Assembly (NCBI GenBank): GCA_029531795.1
Contig: JAPEIS010000001.1
Span: 2,852,001 to 2,916,000, forward strand
Length of the DNA stretch: 64,000 nucleotides
Source: Sclerotinia nivalis
Lineage: Eukaryota > Ascomycota > Leotiomycetes > Helotiales > Sclerotiniaceae
Reading direction: 5' to 3'
This document shows positions 22,633 through 33,582 of the stretch, one piece after another. Made by a program: the position numbers and the translations under genes. Under the pieces are notes generated by a model. That model ran no database searches. It had not been told where the DNA came from and was given only the letters and a program-made list of their open reading frames with translations. The first letter of the stretch is position 1; each line of letters starts with the position of its first letter.

Positions 22633-24522
22633 GATTTAGGGACTGAGTGGTGGGAACTGAGGAAAAGACCATGAATGTAAATGGTCTGGTTTTTTAGTTG
22701 AGCTCGGAAGAATTCAAGTAGAAGAACTTGTTTTCTTCGAAACTACTTCCCCGAAATCGATCCAAATTAGGAAACGGCAAATCCGAATGAAGTAACCACA
22801 GTGCTTTTAACTTGCCCAGTCACGATAAATGGGCAAATATATCGCGCATTGCGACTTCCATCACGAACGGATTTCATAAGATCCATCGGGCGATTACGTC
22901 AATCCATTTCCTTAAAAGAAGCAACCTCGACAGAAGGAAGGTAGGAAGGAAGTAGATCGAGCTGACCTCCAATTTTGGTGCTCTTTTGGATCAAACATCA
23001 TTGCAGTAATGCGGTAATACGCCACTTGCAGATTTACCAGGTAAATAACATCTTTCATCGTTCTTGGATCTTGGCCCATTACTTAACAGTGTCTTGATGA
23101 TCAAAAATACTTTGATTCTAAAGGAAATAGTGCGAGCAAACGAAGACTTGCATTTGCTTAGAATTGGCCCTCATTACCCGAGGTCAATGTAGAGTTTGAA
23201 ACGTCGACATGTGCCATAAAGGTTAGCTAGAAGAGATAATTCCTACTGAACGTAATGATTAATATCGTCCCCGCTCTGGCCACATTTTCATTTTAGACGT
23301 ATGGTGAATGCTCTCACGATATATTTGCATGTAACATTAATAGGCTTAGAACCTACTAATCGCGATGCTGCAGTCAAAAAGTTGCTTCTAGGGATCTTGA
23401 GAATTTGAGAAGGAATCATTTGCCTGCGTCTTGGGAATTTTCGATGATGGACACAGATCAACGCGATGTGCACAAAACAATTTGATCACGTGTAGTCTGA
23501 GTCTTCGCCCAATTAAATCCACGGAAGCAGATCAGTCCGTACTTTGTAACCTGAGGATTTTGTGAAGAACTCCGGATCTAATGCAGAAAGTAATATTAGT
23601 ATTTAAGACTGGTTGGATTCGATTTAGTGCTATTGTCCACCAATACTCTCTCTAGCAAGGCCATAGAGAGATTTGATACCCTTTGAGATCCGGTTGCTTG
23701 GAGTATTCACTATTGCCTTCGTCTACTGCTTGGAATAGTTATCAGCACAGTCGATTGTACTTCTGGCTCTACAACTACACTACGAGACATATATTGAAAA
23801 CCTTGTTCATTGACTATCTCGATATTATCACGGCCCGAAATCACCGTGACCTTGTCATATACAATTCGGTTGTCATTAGAAAATAAGTCCGAGGTAATCC
23901 AGCTGAATACAAGAGGGGTGCATCGTGAATCAACCCGTCAAACACACGCATACCAGCAAAGAAGAAGTATCCAGCAAGATTGCAGGTTAAGCTTCATACT
24001 GCTTTTAAAAATCTGTGCCGAATCTTAGTTTTTGATGTTATCTTCGTTTCGGGTTGTTAAGACCGATCATCAATTTCGAATAAAAAGAGATAATCACTGC
24101 AAGTGCGGGGTATCACCATGAACGATGATGGAGGAAAGCCACTACCAGTCCATTTTCACTCTGCCCATAAGATGAGGTATGGGACTCTTGCAAGTCAAGG
24201 AAATGGCCATTTCCAGAATTGGTTAACCGCAAAGCTACGGTTGCTTGTCTTCGAACGGTGCCCAGAATGAGCCAACCGTCTATCCTATCTTGCTTACCAG
24301 AAAGTACTTTACAATTACTCGTATATATATAGGATGGTGCACTAAACTCCAGTTTTATATCGCCCTAAAGTACAGGCTTTTGGGCCTATACTTCAGACTA
24401 TTCAGACGTGCAACAAAACTTTCTAAAAGTAAGGATTCACTTGCATCAGAGTGAATATTGGATAAGTTCGCTTAGGTAATGATGTCAACAGGGAAATGTT
24501 CACTGAAGATACTTGAATTCTA
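22633..24522. other. Intergenic (1.9 kb)
   Basis: Upstream region of the PIN-like gene, then AT-rich sequence. Short ORFs, none convincing. Confidence 0.45.
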
Positions 24523-25560
24523 TCACAGATGTGGTTGGTTCGAATATGCAGGAGCTATATCTAATTCAACAGCAGTGACAGTCGTTGTCATTGTCCCATT
24601 CGATCCAGAGTTTCGCTTCAACGCCGAAGCATCATAGTCAAGCTCCCTAGCCTCTTTGCTATTATCATAAATTTCGTGCATTCCACCGTTATCTGAAACA
24701 GGTTCTGAAAGCGCTGCGGCTTCTCTGTTTATAATTTTTTCCATCTTCCAATGAAGCAGATGGTTGATATCGCTTCAAGAAGATTAGATCAATAACAATG
24801 AGGAAAACGAGAGCGAGGCCTCCAAGAACTCCCCCAACTATAGCCCCTGCTCCTGCTCCAACATTGTTTGATGAAGTTTCCGTACTAGTGAATTGGGTAA
24901 GAGGAGCCGACGAGGATATTGCAGTAACAGTTGTAGTCTACAACTTGTAGAATAATATCGGGTCATTGGTACTTGTGAACCCGAAGTTAGAGCAGTCCAT
25001 GATCTCGAAGATAGAGCCATTGATGATCCGGAGTTTGTTGTAGGAACAGCCCATTACAATTGGGAAGTTGTTGTTGCCGCGCATGTAAGATAAGTATATT
25101 TTTGTCTTTCAGTAACCAGCAAAGCTGATGAGCAATAAGGCTGCATATTCGAACCACAGGGGATCGGTCTTCAAGCGGCAGGCTATTTATCAGATGGTTT
25201 TCAAACAATGAACATACAAAATAGTGGATGCCAGACTGATCTCCCGCAGCCGGTAGAACGAGTTCCCATATCGACACAATAGCCAAGAAATGCGCAATCG
25301 CTAGCATCGACGATAGTGTTATGACAAAAGCCCCATAAATTTATAGTGTCTTCGCGACAAGCATATCCGGGCTCAGCTATTCGAGGAATATCAACATTGT
25401 CTTTGAAATAGCCGCATGCTGAGGAAAACGAAGTTGTTTGGCGAGCTTCCAATAGTGATACGCTAGAAATAGACGCTGGAAGTTGGGGCTCATGAGTGAG
25501 AATTGCCTCGCTCCTGGCCCAGAAGAGGAAAAGAATGAATAGAATTATCCTTTTTCTTAG
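24523..25560 (-). pseudogene. Decayed receptor-like membrane protein
   Basis: Reading the - strand gives the parts of a single-pass membrane protein in different frames. There is a hydrophobic leader (ILFILFLFWARSEA) with no in-frame ATG and a stop just upstream. Next is a Cys-rich ectodomain (SSACGYFKDNVDIPRIAEPG, then CREDT, CAFLGYC) ending at a stop at 25201-25203. A second Cys-rich piece follows (IPCGSNMQPYCSSALLVTER), then a Thr/Ser-rich stalk. A Gly-rich membrane span (AIVGGVLGGLALVFLIVI) leads to a tail (HEIYDNSKEARELDYDAS, then VELDIAPAYSNQP) in yet another frame. Missing start, stops and frame changes indicate a pseudogene. An intron-rich gene is the alternative, but the GT..AG pairs I tried do not restore the frame. 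Confidence 0.5.
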
Positions 25561-26322
25561 TGACGATCAAGAGTCGAATTTAATTTTTGAGCTCTTGCAG
25601 GAAACAATAGAAATGAATCTCTCAGGTCTCTTTTGATATACTGGGATGTTAGGGATCCGTCTCACCCTTTATTACGCGAGTGGCGAAACCCTTGATGTAA
25701 CGTCATCCTGAATCTGATGTGCATATTAAACGCCGCAATTCTGATAAAGTACCTGAAATAACACCTGTAATTGGGTGTTTTTATCTGATTATAGTATAAC
25801 TCACTCTCTTGGAGACTCATGCCAGGATCGAATCTTTCAATATGAAAGAAAGCCCGTGGTCGATCAGTGTATTCGATCTTCGGCGAAGTTGAAAGTTTCC
25901 TAAGTGGATTCAACATTTGTGACGCTCCGAATATGCACTTTCTATATAATGTGTTTCGTATATGGCTAGTAGCGAGTAGGCGACGGTAGTGAAAGGCTAG
26001 AAGGGAAGACGACACTAGCCCTCAATTAGATACACACCTCACCTCATCTACTTATTCTTATCAGCCCCGCAATAATACATCTTGAAACTAATTCAACCCG
26101 TGAAACTACTTCAACCAACCCTACAATTTTTTGCCCAACACCATAAAGACGCTGTGCATCAGAATATTCAATCATCTTAAAATCGATTCCTTATTAGTAG
26201 CAGTTCGCGGCAACTACAACCTCACCATGATCGATGGCCCAGCATTAATTCCTGCAACTGCTCCTCCATACCTCATCCAATAACTTTCATTCCATGCATC
26301 AATAAACTTGAGTGGTGGTTCC
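25561..26322. other. Intergenic
   Basis: About 760 bp with one 117-codon - strand ORF (25662-26015) that has no convincing protein features. Confidence 0.4.
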
Positions 26323-26569
26323 ATGGTTCCGGGGCATTATCTTCTTGTGCTTGCCATGTAAGACTTATCTTGACGTTTATCTTGATATTTGTAATTATAG
26401 GTGTTGTATCTCTGGGCTGGGAATATGGAAAGAGGGTTTATGGGAGGTGGAAAAAGAGGAGGATGAAGCGACGAAGAGAATTGATGGTGATCAAACTGAG
26501 TCCGGAAATGAAGGGATTGATAAGTGTCAAGTCTTGAAGTCATGTTCAAAGCTCCAACTGCGTTATTGA
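26323..26569 (+). CDS. Possible small membrane-anchored microprotein, 67 aa
   Basis: Two short exons, 26323-26357 and 26401-26569, with a 43-bp GTAAGA..TAG intron. The product starts with a hydrophobic stretch (MVPGHYLLVLAMCCISGLGI) and continues as a highly charged helix (EVEKEEDEATKRIDGDQTES). The layout suits a small membrane protein with a charged tail. No family recognised. The ATG sits in a CCATGG context. The intron is short even for fungi, and the same region is open in the unspliced frame, so this is tentative. Confidence 0.35.
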
Positions 26570-27669
26570 GTTCGTTTTTCCCTGTTGCGTTAGAGGAGAG
26601 ACGAACTTTTCAATTATTACAACGGTCAATACTGAATCGGGACAAGCATGTTCAAGGGACTATCATGATATTTCTTGTCATTCACAGTCCATATCCCCAG
26701 ATAATGTGAAATAAGCAAATATTTAATCGATCTATCCATCGACTTTCCCACTTCAGCTTTCATTAGCATCCACCCGCATACTTAGGATGTTCTTGTCAGG
26801 CAAGAATATTTCGATGGCGGAGCTCAGATTTATTTTCACTTACATGTGATTCATAGACTGAAGGCCCGAGACAGTTCTGGACATCCGGATCTCCGAAGGA
26901 AATCCTTCTAATTTCCACGGGTGCAAATTCAAGAGTGGACTCAGACTATCCGCCTTGTTTTAACCTCCTCCTCCTTTTGGGATTGTCACCCTCAAAAACT
27001 TTTTTAAATTACTGGCCTGGTCTTGAGAAGGGGATTGGATAAACATCTCAGGATTGAAGGATAGGACAGAATGAGGAAGCGGATGACAAGGATGTAACTT
27101 CGGAACGCTGCCAATGTAGACTCTGACGAGTGTTTTATCCGTGGATAACCGACCAAAAAGCTCCAAGGGTACCGCAAATTAATTTCCTAATATATCATCA
27201 TTTGAAACAACTTTACCTCAGTGCCACAATGACCGAATTTCTTCCCAAATTTCCTTCTATTGCTCACCATTATATTCATGAATTGTCGAACAGAAACGCA
27301 CGAGGGTATAATATATAGGCATTGAGATATACTAGAGATCTTCACCCCATACTTGGCAGTCTTACATCACTATATTCACTCTCCGGATTAAAGTGGAAGC
27401 CAGAGCCCTAGATAAATTAAACCACTTAATGGATATTCTTAAAAATAGTGTGAAAGAGGTAGGTCGAGATACGTGCGTCCCGATAGCACGCTGCGAGGGG
27501 AATAGGATACGAACTGATCAGACTACATTGTATAAACTTCGAATAGTAGAACTAATGTGAATAACAATGGGTTGGGGGTTGTATACAGTGGGTATGCAAA
27601 AAGACTAGTGAAAACGATTGATTATTCTAGAAGGGATGTGTGTGTGTGTGTGTGAGATATTTTTCGTCC
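26570..27669. other. Intergenic
   Basis: No gene seen. A short GT-dinucleotide run lies near 27640. Confidence 0.45.
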
Positions 27670-27817
27670 GAGGCTCTGTGCGAAGCACAGGCCTCAAATT
27701 CCCAATTGGGACAAAGGACGCCAGGGGAGAAAGGCCCCTGGGTTTCTAACTAGCTAATCTAAGTTTACTAGTATTATATATGCTAAATGCAAATCTAGAA
27801 GGGAAGGCGAAGCCTTC
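27670..27817. repeat. Cluster of perfect GC-rich hairpins
   Basis: Three strong palindromes lie within 150 bp of AT-rich DNA. 27670-27695: GAGGC and CTGTGC arms around a GAA loop. 27721-27741: CCAGGGG/CCCCTGG. 27803-27817: GAAGGC-GAA-GCCTTC. Two of them close with GCGAAGC, a sequence known to form an unusually stable DNA mini-hairpin. The block at about 27550-27930 may be a remnant of a mobile element; its end (TCTCACAATAGCGGCGC) resembles an LTR end followed by a primer-binding site, but no target duplication could be found. Confidence 0.55.
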
Positions 27818-30800
27818 TCCTTATATTTAACTACGAAGGATCATGTGACCTAATGCCTATGAACTAGCTACGTATGTGGCCCTAGCAATCCAACTTTCTC
27901 ACAATAGCGGCGCAAATCAAAATCAAAATGAAAATATATTCCTTGTAAGACTTAAAAAGACATATTGTTGATTGTGTGTACTCTCCCTATCACTATGCAA
28001 AAGCACTGGCAGGGCACGGTTAATGTGATTAGAATTGGGATTGGTAATGAGATTTGCTTCTCTGAAGTCAGTATGCTGGTTGGGATTATACGGGTTGTGT
28101 TGGGTTTTGATGCGGGTTCATGGCAAGGATGGAGATTATGCATGGTAGCAATGATATAACGATGATGGCAATAGGAGGAAATAGTATACAGAAACGGCAA
28201 AGTATAAAGAGGTGGACGATAGCAAGAATCATTCATTCCTAAATCAATACCTCAATACCATTAAATACACAACATACTCAGAATATTTACCTACTAAGAC
28301 CAATATACTCGCACGTCATCCGTTGAATTTTCTAGGAAGTACGGCACAAAATCCTGAACAAACCTTTTTCTCTAGGTTGTTGTATACAGATATAAAAAGG
28401 AATGGAAGTCCGGTTGGGGGTTTTATACATTAGCGTTGCTTTTACAGTAGATTAGAAAACGAAGGTGAGTTTGAGGTATAGAAAGGGAGGATATTCACTT
28501 GCAATTCACAAGCTTTCTAGCCTCTGATTTGGTCATTTGTTTGAAGAAACCATCAGCAAATCTGGTGAGGGAAAGGAAAAGTAGGATATAAAAGGTGCAG
28601 CTGATGCTAGTTCTTGTGCTTCATACCACAACCGTGAGCCGCTGGGCATCTTGTCAGGTGGGTTCCCTGCTGGAGTGCAATTTTATAGAAATGGATTAGC
28701 AGCGACGATGGCAGATTGGATTACGTTCCAGGTTAGCTAAATTCGAACTGATGAGCGCATAAATCTTGGGATTTGTTGTCATCTCAAATCTTGACCTGAT
28801 CAAAGACAACAAAGAATGCGAATTTGAATTAACAACACCAAAATTCATCAACAGTAAACCAATGAGGGCTTCTCACTAGAGCTAGAATTCTCAATTAATA
28901 GATATCAATCATGGCTACACTGCAGGAATGAAAAGTCCTTCCTAGTAGGTATCGAAGTACAGCATCGGGCACGAACATTGAGCACCTCGTGGAGCATACA
29001 CTGATTCTTGGCTATTATCTCAAGCAGGAGATCGTCTTTAAATAATACTTTGTGAAGTGAACTGGCTGTGAGAGATATATATGGCATTTACCTTTCCCTA
29101 CCAACCTGCCAAATTTCGCCAGGGTACCAAAAGAATTAACGAACCTCTTGATTACCCGCGTACATTCACTTTGATAAACCCACTTGTCCAACCCTTTTCC
29201 ATGATCCCCAACCTCCGGACTCTTTCCTCATTTATTTAGGCAGTGATGATTGCTCACACAGGTTCTGTCGTTCTTTTCTCCGCAAGAAACATAGGTGATC
29301 GCCTATTCGTAAGAAGTTCATGCAGTGTTCGAACAATAGTCCTGTTCAATTTTTGCTAAGGAAATGAAAATTCTGTATTAAAAAGGAAAAGATTTAACTG
29401 ACAGTGATAATGAGGTTAGCGACAACAATCATCTCATCCATTTCATTCAACAACTAAACAAAAATCAATCTATATAAAGCACAAAAAATACCATCGACTC
29501 CATTCCTCTGGATCTCCTTTGCAGAAACCTTACCTGGGCCTTTTCAATGTCTTGCTGCTGACCAAGAACAGGCTCACAACATCGCCTCCCTCGCAAAACC
29601 CAAGACCATTATAGCATCCAAAACATAACATAGGTATTCTTAAATAACACAGCATTGAAAAACTTGAAGTACAATCCGCACTAGTCGGAAGATATTATCC
29701 ACTAAAGTGAACTTCATAACGAAATCAGCAGAAAAATCAAGATGACGGATAAGTGAGTTATAAATTCACCCAACCACCACAACTGCCAACTATTCATATA
29801 AATCACCAGCTCATTCTCCTCAAATTCAAAGTAAGCAAGGTGTGGATATATAAGAAATGCCCCAACCAAAAATAAAATATCATTACAAATACTATGAGCA
29901 AAATACCTGGATAAGAAACTTGAGAGTTTTTTATTCGGATCTGGCTTTTGTTCTTGTCAAGTTGTTATTTAGTATTTTGTGGATTAGTTACATTAGATAC
30001 TGAAGAATCGATGTTTGATACGCTTGATTTTTTAAAATCTTTCGTTGTAAGATAGAATCCGATGAATAGATAAATATAAAAATAGCGAGATTTAAAACCG
30101 ACAATATAAAATCCATGCAGCGACGACAATAACACGAATATCCCCAGTTCATAATCTAACAATAAAAACATAATCCCCTATCCCAAACCCACAAATCTAA
30201 ATCTAGAATGAACATCCCCTCTCCTAATTCAAATTCGAATTCAAAAATACAACCACAGGTCTAGACCTCAAACTGCAAGATAAACGAATGAACAACATGA
30301 GCTCAACATGATCACATTTCTCTCCCATTCATAGGTAGCTGTACATAATAAAAAAATCACCCACACGCATTTTTGCGGGGGTTTATATATCCATCTCCAA
30401 AACAACCATCAAAACAACCACCGAAACAACCACCAAGACTCAAAAGATGCGAATAGCACCGCTACAGGAACTCTCTCATCAAGTGAATATTGAACTTCCT
30501 CCCCTCTTTCAGAGTCTTTCTCTTCATAAAATTTAGCTTTCCAACTCCCTCTTTCTAGGTAGCTCGAAAAAAAGTTGATTTATCTCTGAGTGCTTTATAA
30601 CGCCGCTCTTTCATTACAATAATTATAATATTTGAACCTCAAATTAGAGTGCGCGCTGTGATTATGAATGGCTGGCTGGCTTGGATTATCGCTTTGTTTT
30701 GATAGATATTTGATTTTCGCGGGGGTGAAAAGGGGGGAGGTATGAAATAGGGCAAGAATATTAATATCGTTTGAGGAAATCGATGGGAGAGGGGATGAGA

Positions 30801-31039
30801 TTGATTGTGATTATGATAGTGATTATTATAGTAATTTTGATAGTGATTATGATAGTGATTATAATGATGAAAACTACTATATATATATGAAGCATTAGAG
30901 ATAATCCAATTCCGATTATAACAAAAAAAAGACAATATCAACAACAATAACAACAAAAACTCCATCACATCCTATCCCATTCAAACACACTCCTCATCCT
31001 CTAACCATCCAAACGCATTCCCCATCCTATCCCATCCCA

Positions 31040-31212
31040 TCCAAACCTCCTCATCCTCCAAATCCCAAACCCCAATATCCAACCCAAACCTCCTCATCCT
31101 CCAAAACCCAACCCCCAATATCCAACCCAACCCAACCCCACCCATCCCAACTCTTCACATCCTCACATCCCAACTCTTCACATCCTCACATCCCAACTCT
31201 TCCCCTCGAATA
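31040..31212 (+). repeat. C/A-rich tandem repeats
   Basis: Two copies of a roughly 55-bp unit containing CCTCCTCATCCTCC then CCCAATATCCAACCC, followed by two to three copies of a 24-bp-like unit CCCAACTCTTCACATCCTCA. One strand is nearly free of G. Confidence 0.7.
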
Positions 31213-31454
31213 CTACCTTACCTACCTCCTCATCCATCCCACAACACCCATATCCACATAATTCCCACTCTATCCACTCCATACACTTATATAAACTAGT
31301 TACACAAATCTTCAGATAGAGAAAGATGAGCTAGTTTTTGATTATATCGGAATTCCTTGGGGGGGTATCTATATATATATTTATATATATTTATTGTGTG
31401 TATGATTTCCAAGTTTAAAGTTCAACATACTAGTAGAGGATGACTCGAGGGTAA

Positions 31455-31485
31455 TGAATGAATGAATGAATGAATGAATGAATGG
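31455..31485 (+). repeat. (GAAT)n microsatellite
   Basis: Seven or so uninterrupted GAAT units. Confidence 0.85.
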
Positions 31486-32491
31486 ATAAATAAGTAAAGA
31501 TTTCTGATATGAATCAGTTAGTCTACTTCTCCATCCGATATATATATATACTGCGAAAGAGAAACGGAAGGAGGTTAGTCCATTTGGAATAAATGTTGGG
31601 AAAAATGGTCGTACATTTTGAAGGAACAGCATGCCATATATCACACATCAAGATAAATAAATAATTAACAACGCATTCATATTTTCATATTTCCTTTCTC
31701 TTTCCTTAAATCATCCGTTCCTTCATCTTCCCTACAATCCAGCAAACCACCTCACAACCACCTAACAATCACCAAAAAAGCACCAATCTCTCACTAAAAA
31801 CTATGCACACCAAAAGTAAAAACGCGTCCAATCGAGAAAATAATTTTCCATCCGATCCCTCGATTCGACAATCTCAAGCCGATCAGCGGCGAGTATACAG
31901 CAAAAGACGTCTTTAAATTTTCTCCATGCCAGCCAGCCAAGCTAAGTCATCCATCTCTGACCATCAATTAAAAAGTATAAACTCCAAATCAATCAATCAA
32001 TCAACCCGTACCAATTCCATCAATAGCCATCATAATGAAAGGATCCAAAATGGAGGATATCTCTCGAGGTATATCTCCAGGTCATCACAAGTGATAACAT
32101 TAAACCATAAGCATGGATGAATGATGAATCGATGTATTGGTAGGATCAAGAGAAGATTTCCAAAAACTCCAGGTAACGAATCAAAAATATGTGAGGGTAT
32201 ATTTTAAACGTTAATCGGGGGTATTCGTGTAGAAAAAAAAAAAGCAAACAATGAATTTGGCGTGAGAAATAAAAAAACAAAAGTATCATCAAGCCGTAAT
32301 AGGGGGGTTTCGTAAGAAGTGTGAATTGTGATATGATGTCGCATCGAAGATTTCGTAAATGTGATGAGGTATTTTTGGAATGCATTCCTGGAAAAGATCT
32401 AGATGTATTGATGGAGGAATGACGATTAATCAAAAAGTATAATCTCATCTAGACCCCGCATTCTTGTCTTATCATTTGTTCATTTGTTTGT

Positions 32492-32821
32492 TTACAGCAA
32501 CGCTGCAACAACCATAATAAACAATCCTATTACACTATAACTTGCTTGAACATTTGGTGCAGCACCAGTGAAATTTGTAGGGAATGGAGGGCTTGTCGAT
32601 GTTGTAGATGCGATGATGGTTCCAACTGATCCTGTAGGTGCAATGGCTGATGTATTGTAGGTTGAGTAGGTTGATGTAACCGAAGCGATGACTTCAGAAA
32701 CTGTAATGGTTCGAGTATGAGTGGATGTTGCTGTGAAGGTTGTAGTTGAAGTAATTGATTGTGCGCATACACAAGCGACAAAGAGGGAAAGCAAAAATGC
32801 TGTGAGACGGTGAAACTGCAT
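32492..32821 (-). CDS. Small GPI-anchored Ser/Thr-rich surface protein, 109 aa
   Basis: Intronless, starting at ATG 32821 with a signal peptide (MQFHRLTAFLLSLFVACVCA, cleavage before QSITS). The mature part is Thr/Ser-rich (STTTFTATSTHTRTITVSEV) with N-glycosylation sites (YNTS, NFTG). It ends in a small-residue omega region (GAAPNVQAS) and a hydrophobic tail (YSVIGLFIMVVAALL) without basic residues after it, the pattern of a GPI anchor. Such proteins sit on the plasma membrane or in the cell wall. The upstream in-frame ATG would bury the signal peptide, so it is not used. No family name can be assigned. Confidence 0.8.
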   Translation of the reverse strand: MQFHRLTAFLLSLFVACVCAQSITSTTTFTATSTHTRTITVSEVIASVTSTYSTYNTSAIAPTGSVGTIIASTTSTSPPFPTNFTGAAPNVQASYSVIGLFIMVVAALL

Positions 32822-33529
32822 TGTGTATGTAGTTTTTTGAAATATTCCTGGGTAAGGTTTGAATTTATTGACAAGAAGGGATTTATGTGAGAGTAATATG
32901 CGTTCTAGATTTTGAAGATCGAAAGGCAACGTAGGAGTAGTCTTGAGTAGATAGTTGTCTTGAGGAGGAAGATATATATCAGAAAGATATTAATCAAAGC
33001 GTAATGAGGTCTTGTATTGTTTCGAAATTGGAGTGCTTTGGCTCAATAGGTTCAAATTTCCAACAATAGAAACAATGTTGGTTTGGTGAATAGGTAGTAT
33101 CGAATGATGGTAAGTGAATACAAAATGTACTTGGGCAAGTGATTTAACGGATGGATGGATGAATGGATGAATGGATGGTTGGATGGATGGTTTCTTGAGA
33201 TATACTATTTGATAATGATGTAGACTTTGCCAACGAAGTCTGATATTTCTGAAGCAAGCTGCAGGTAATGAGTGTGTGTTGTTAGGTACCAAGAAAGGGG
33301 AAGAGAAGGAAGAAACTTGAGGCGCAAGATGAAGAAGATATCTGAGCGAGCGGGTTGAGGAGTGCGTCCTGTTTTTTGGTTTAAAAAGTGACCATGTGGT
33401 CCGTGATTGGGAGGTAACGTTATTTTCTTCTCTTTCCTTCCTCGTTGGATTGAGTGGGTTGACTAGGGGAAGTAAAGAAGCTTGGCCCGCTTAGTTATGT
33501 AGGTAGGTTTGTACCCATAGAGAATCCTA

Positions 33530-33582
33530 GATCAAATCAAATCAAATCAATCAGATCAGATCAGATCAAATCAAATCAGTCT
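33530..33582 (+). repeat. (ATCAA)n / (GATCA)n microsatellite
   Basis: Runs of ATCAA and GATCA units with a few substitutions. Confidence 0.8.

Larger units (their letters stand above)
27831..32491. other. Gene-poor, simple-repeat-rich region (4.7 kb)
   Basis: No confident gene. It contains GATTATGATAGT-type repeats at about 30800-30870 (these create a spurious - strand ORF), C/A-rich tandem blocks at 30960-31250, TATATATA runs near 31370-31390 and 31540, and a (GAAT)n tract at about 31455-31485. Confidence 0.5.

Noticed and set aside
25662..26015. 117-aa minus-strand ORF
   Set aside because: No recognisable motif, unusual composition; next to pseudogene sequence, so probably chance.
30639..30968. 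109-aa His/Asn/Tyr-rich ORF
   Set aside because: Produced by GATTATGATAGT-type simple repeats.
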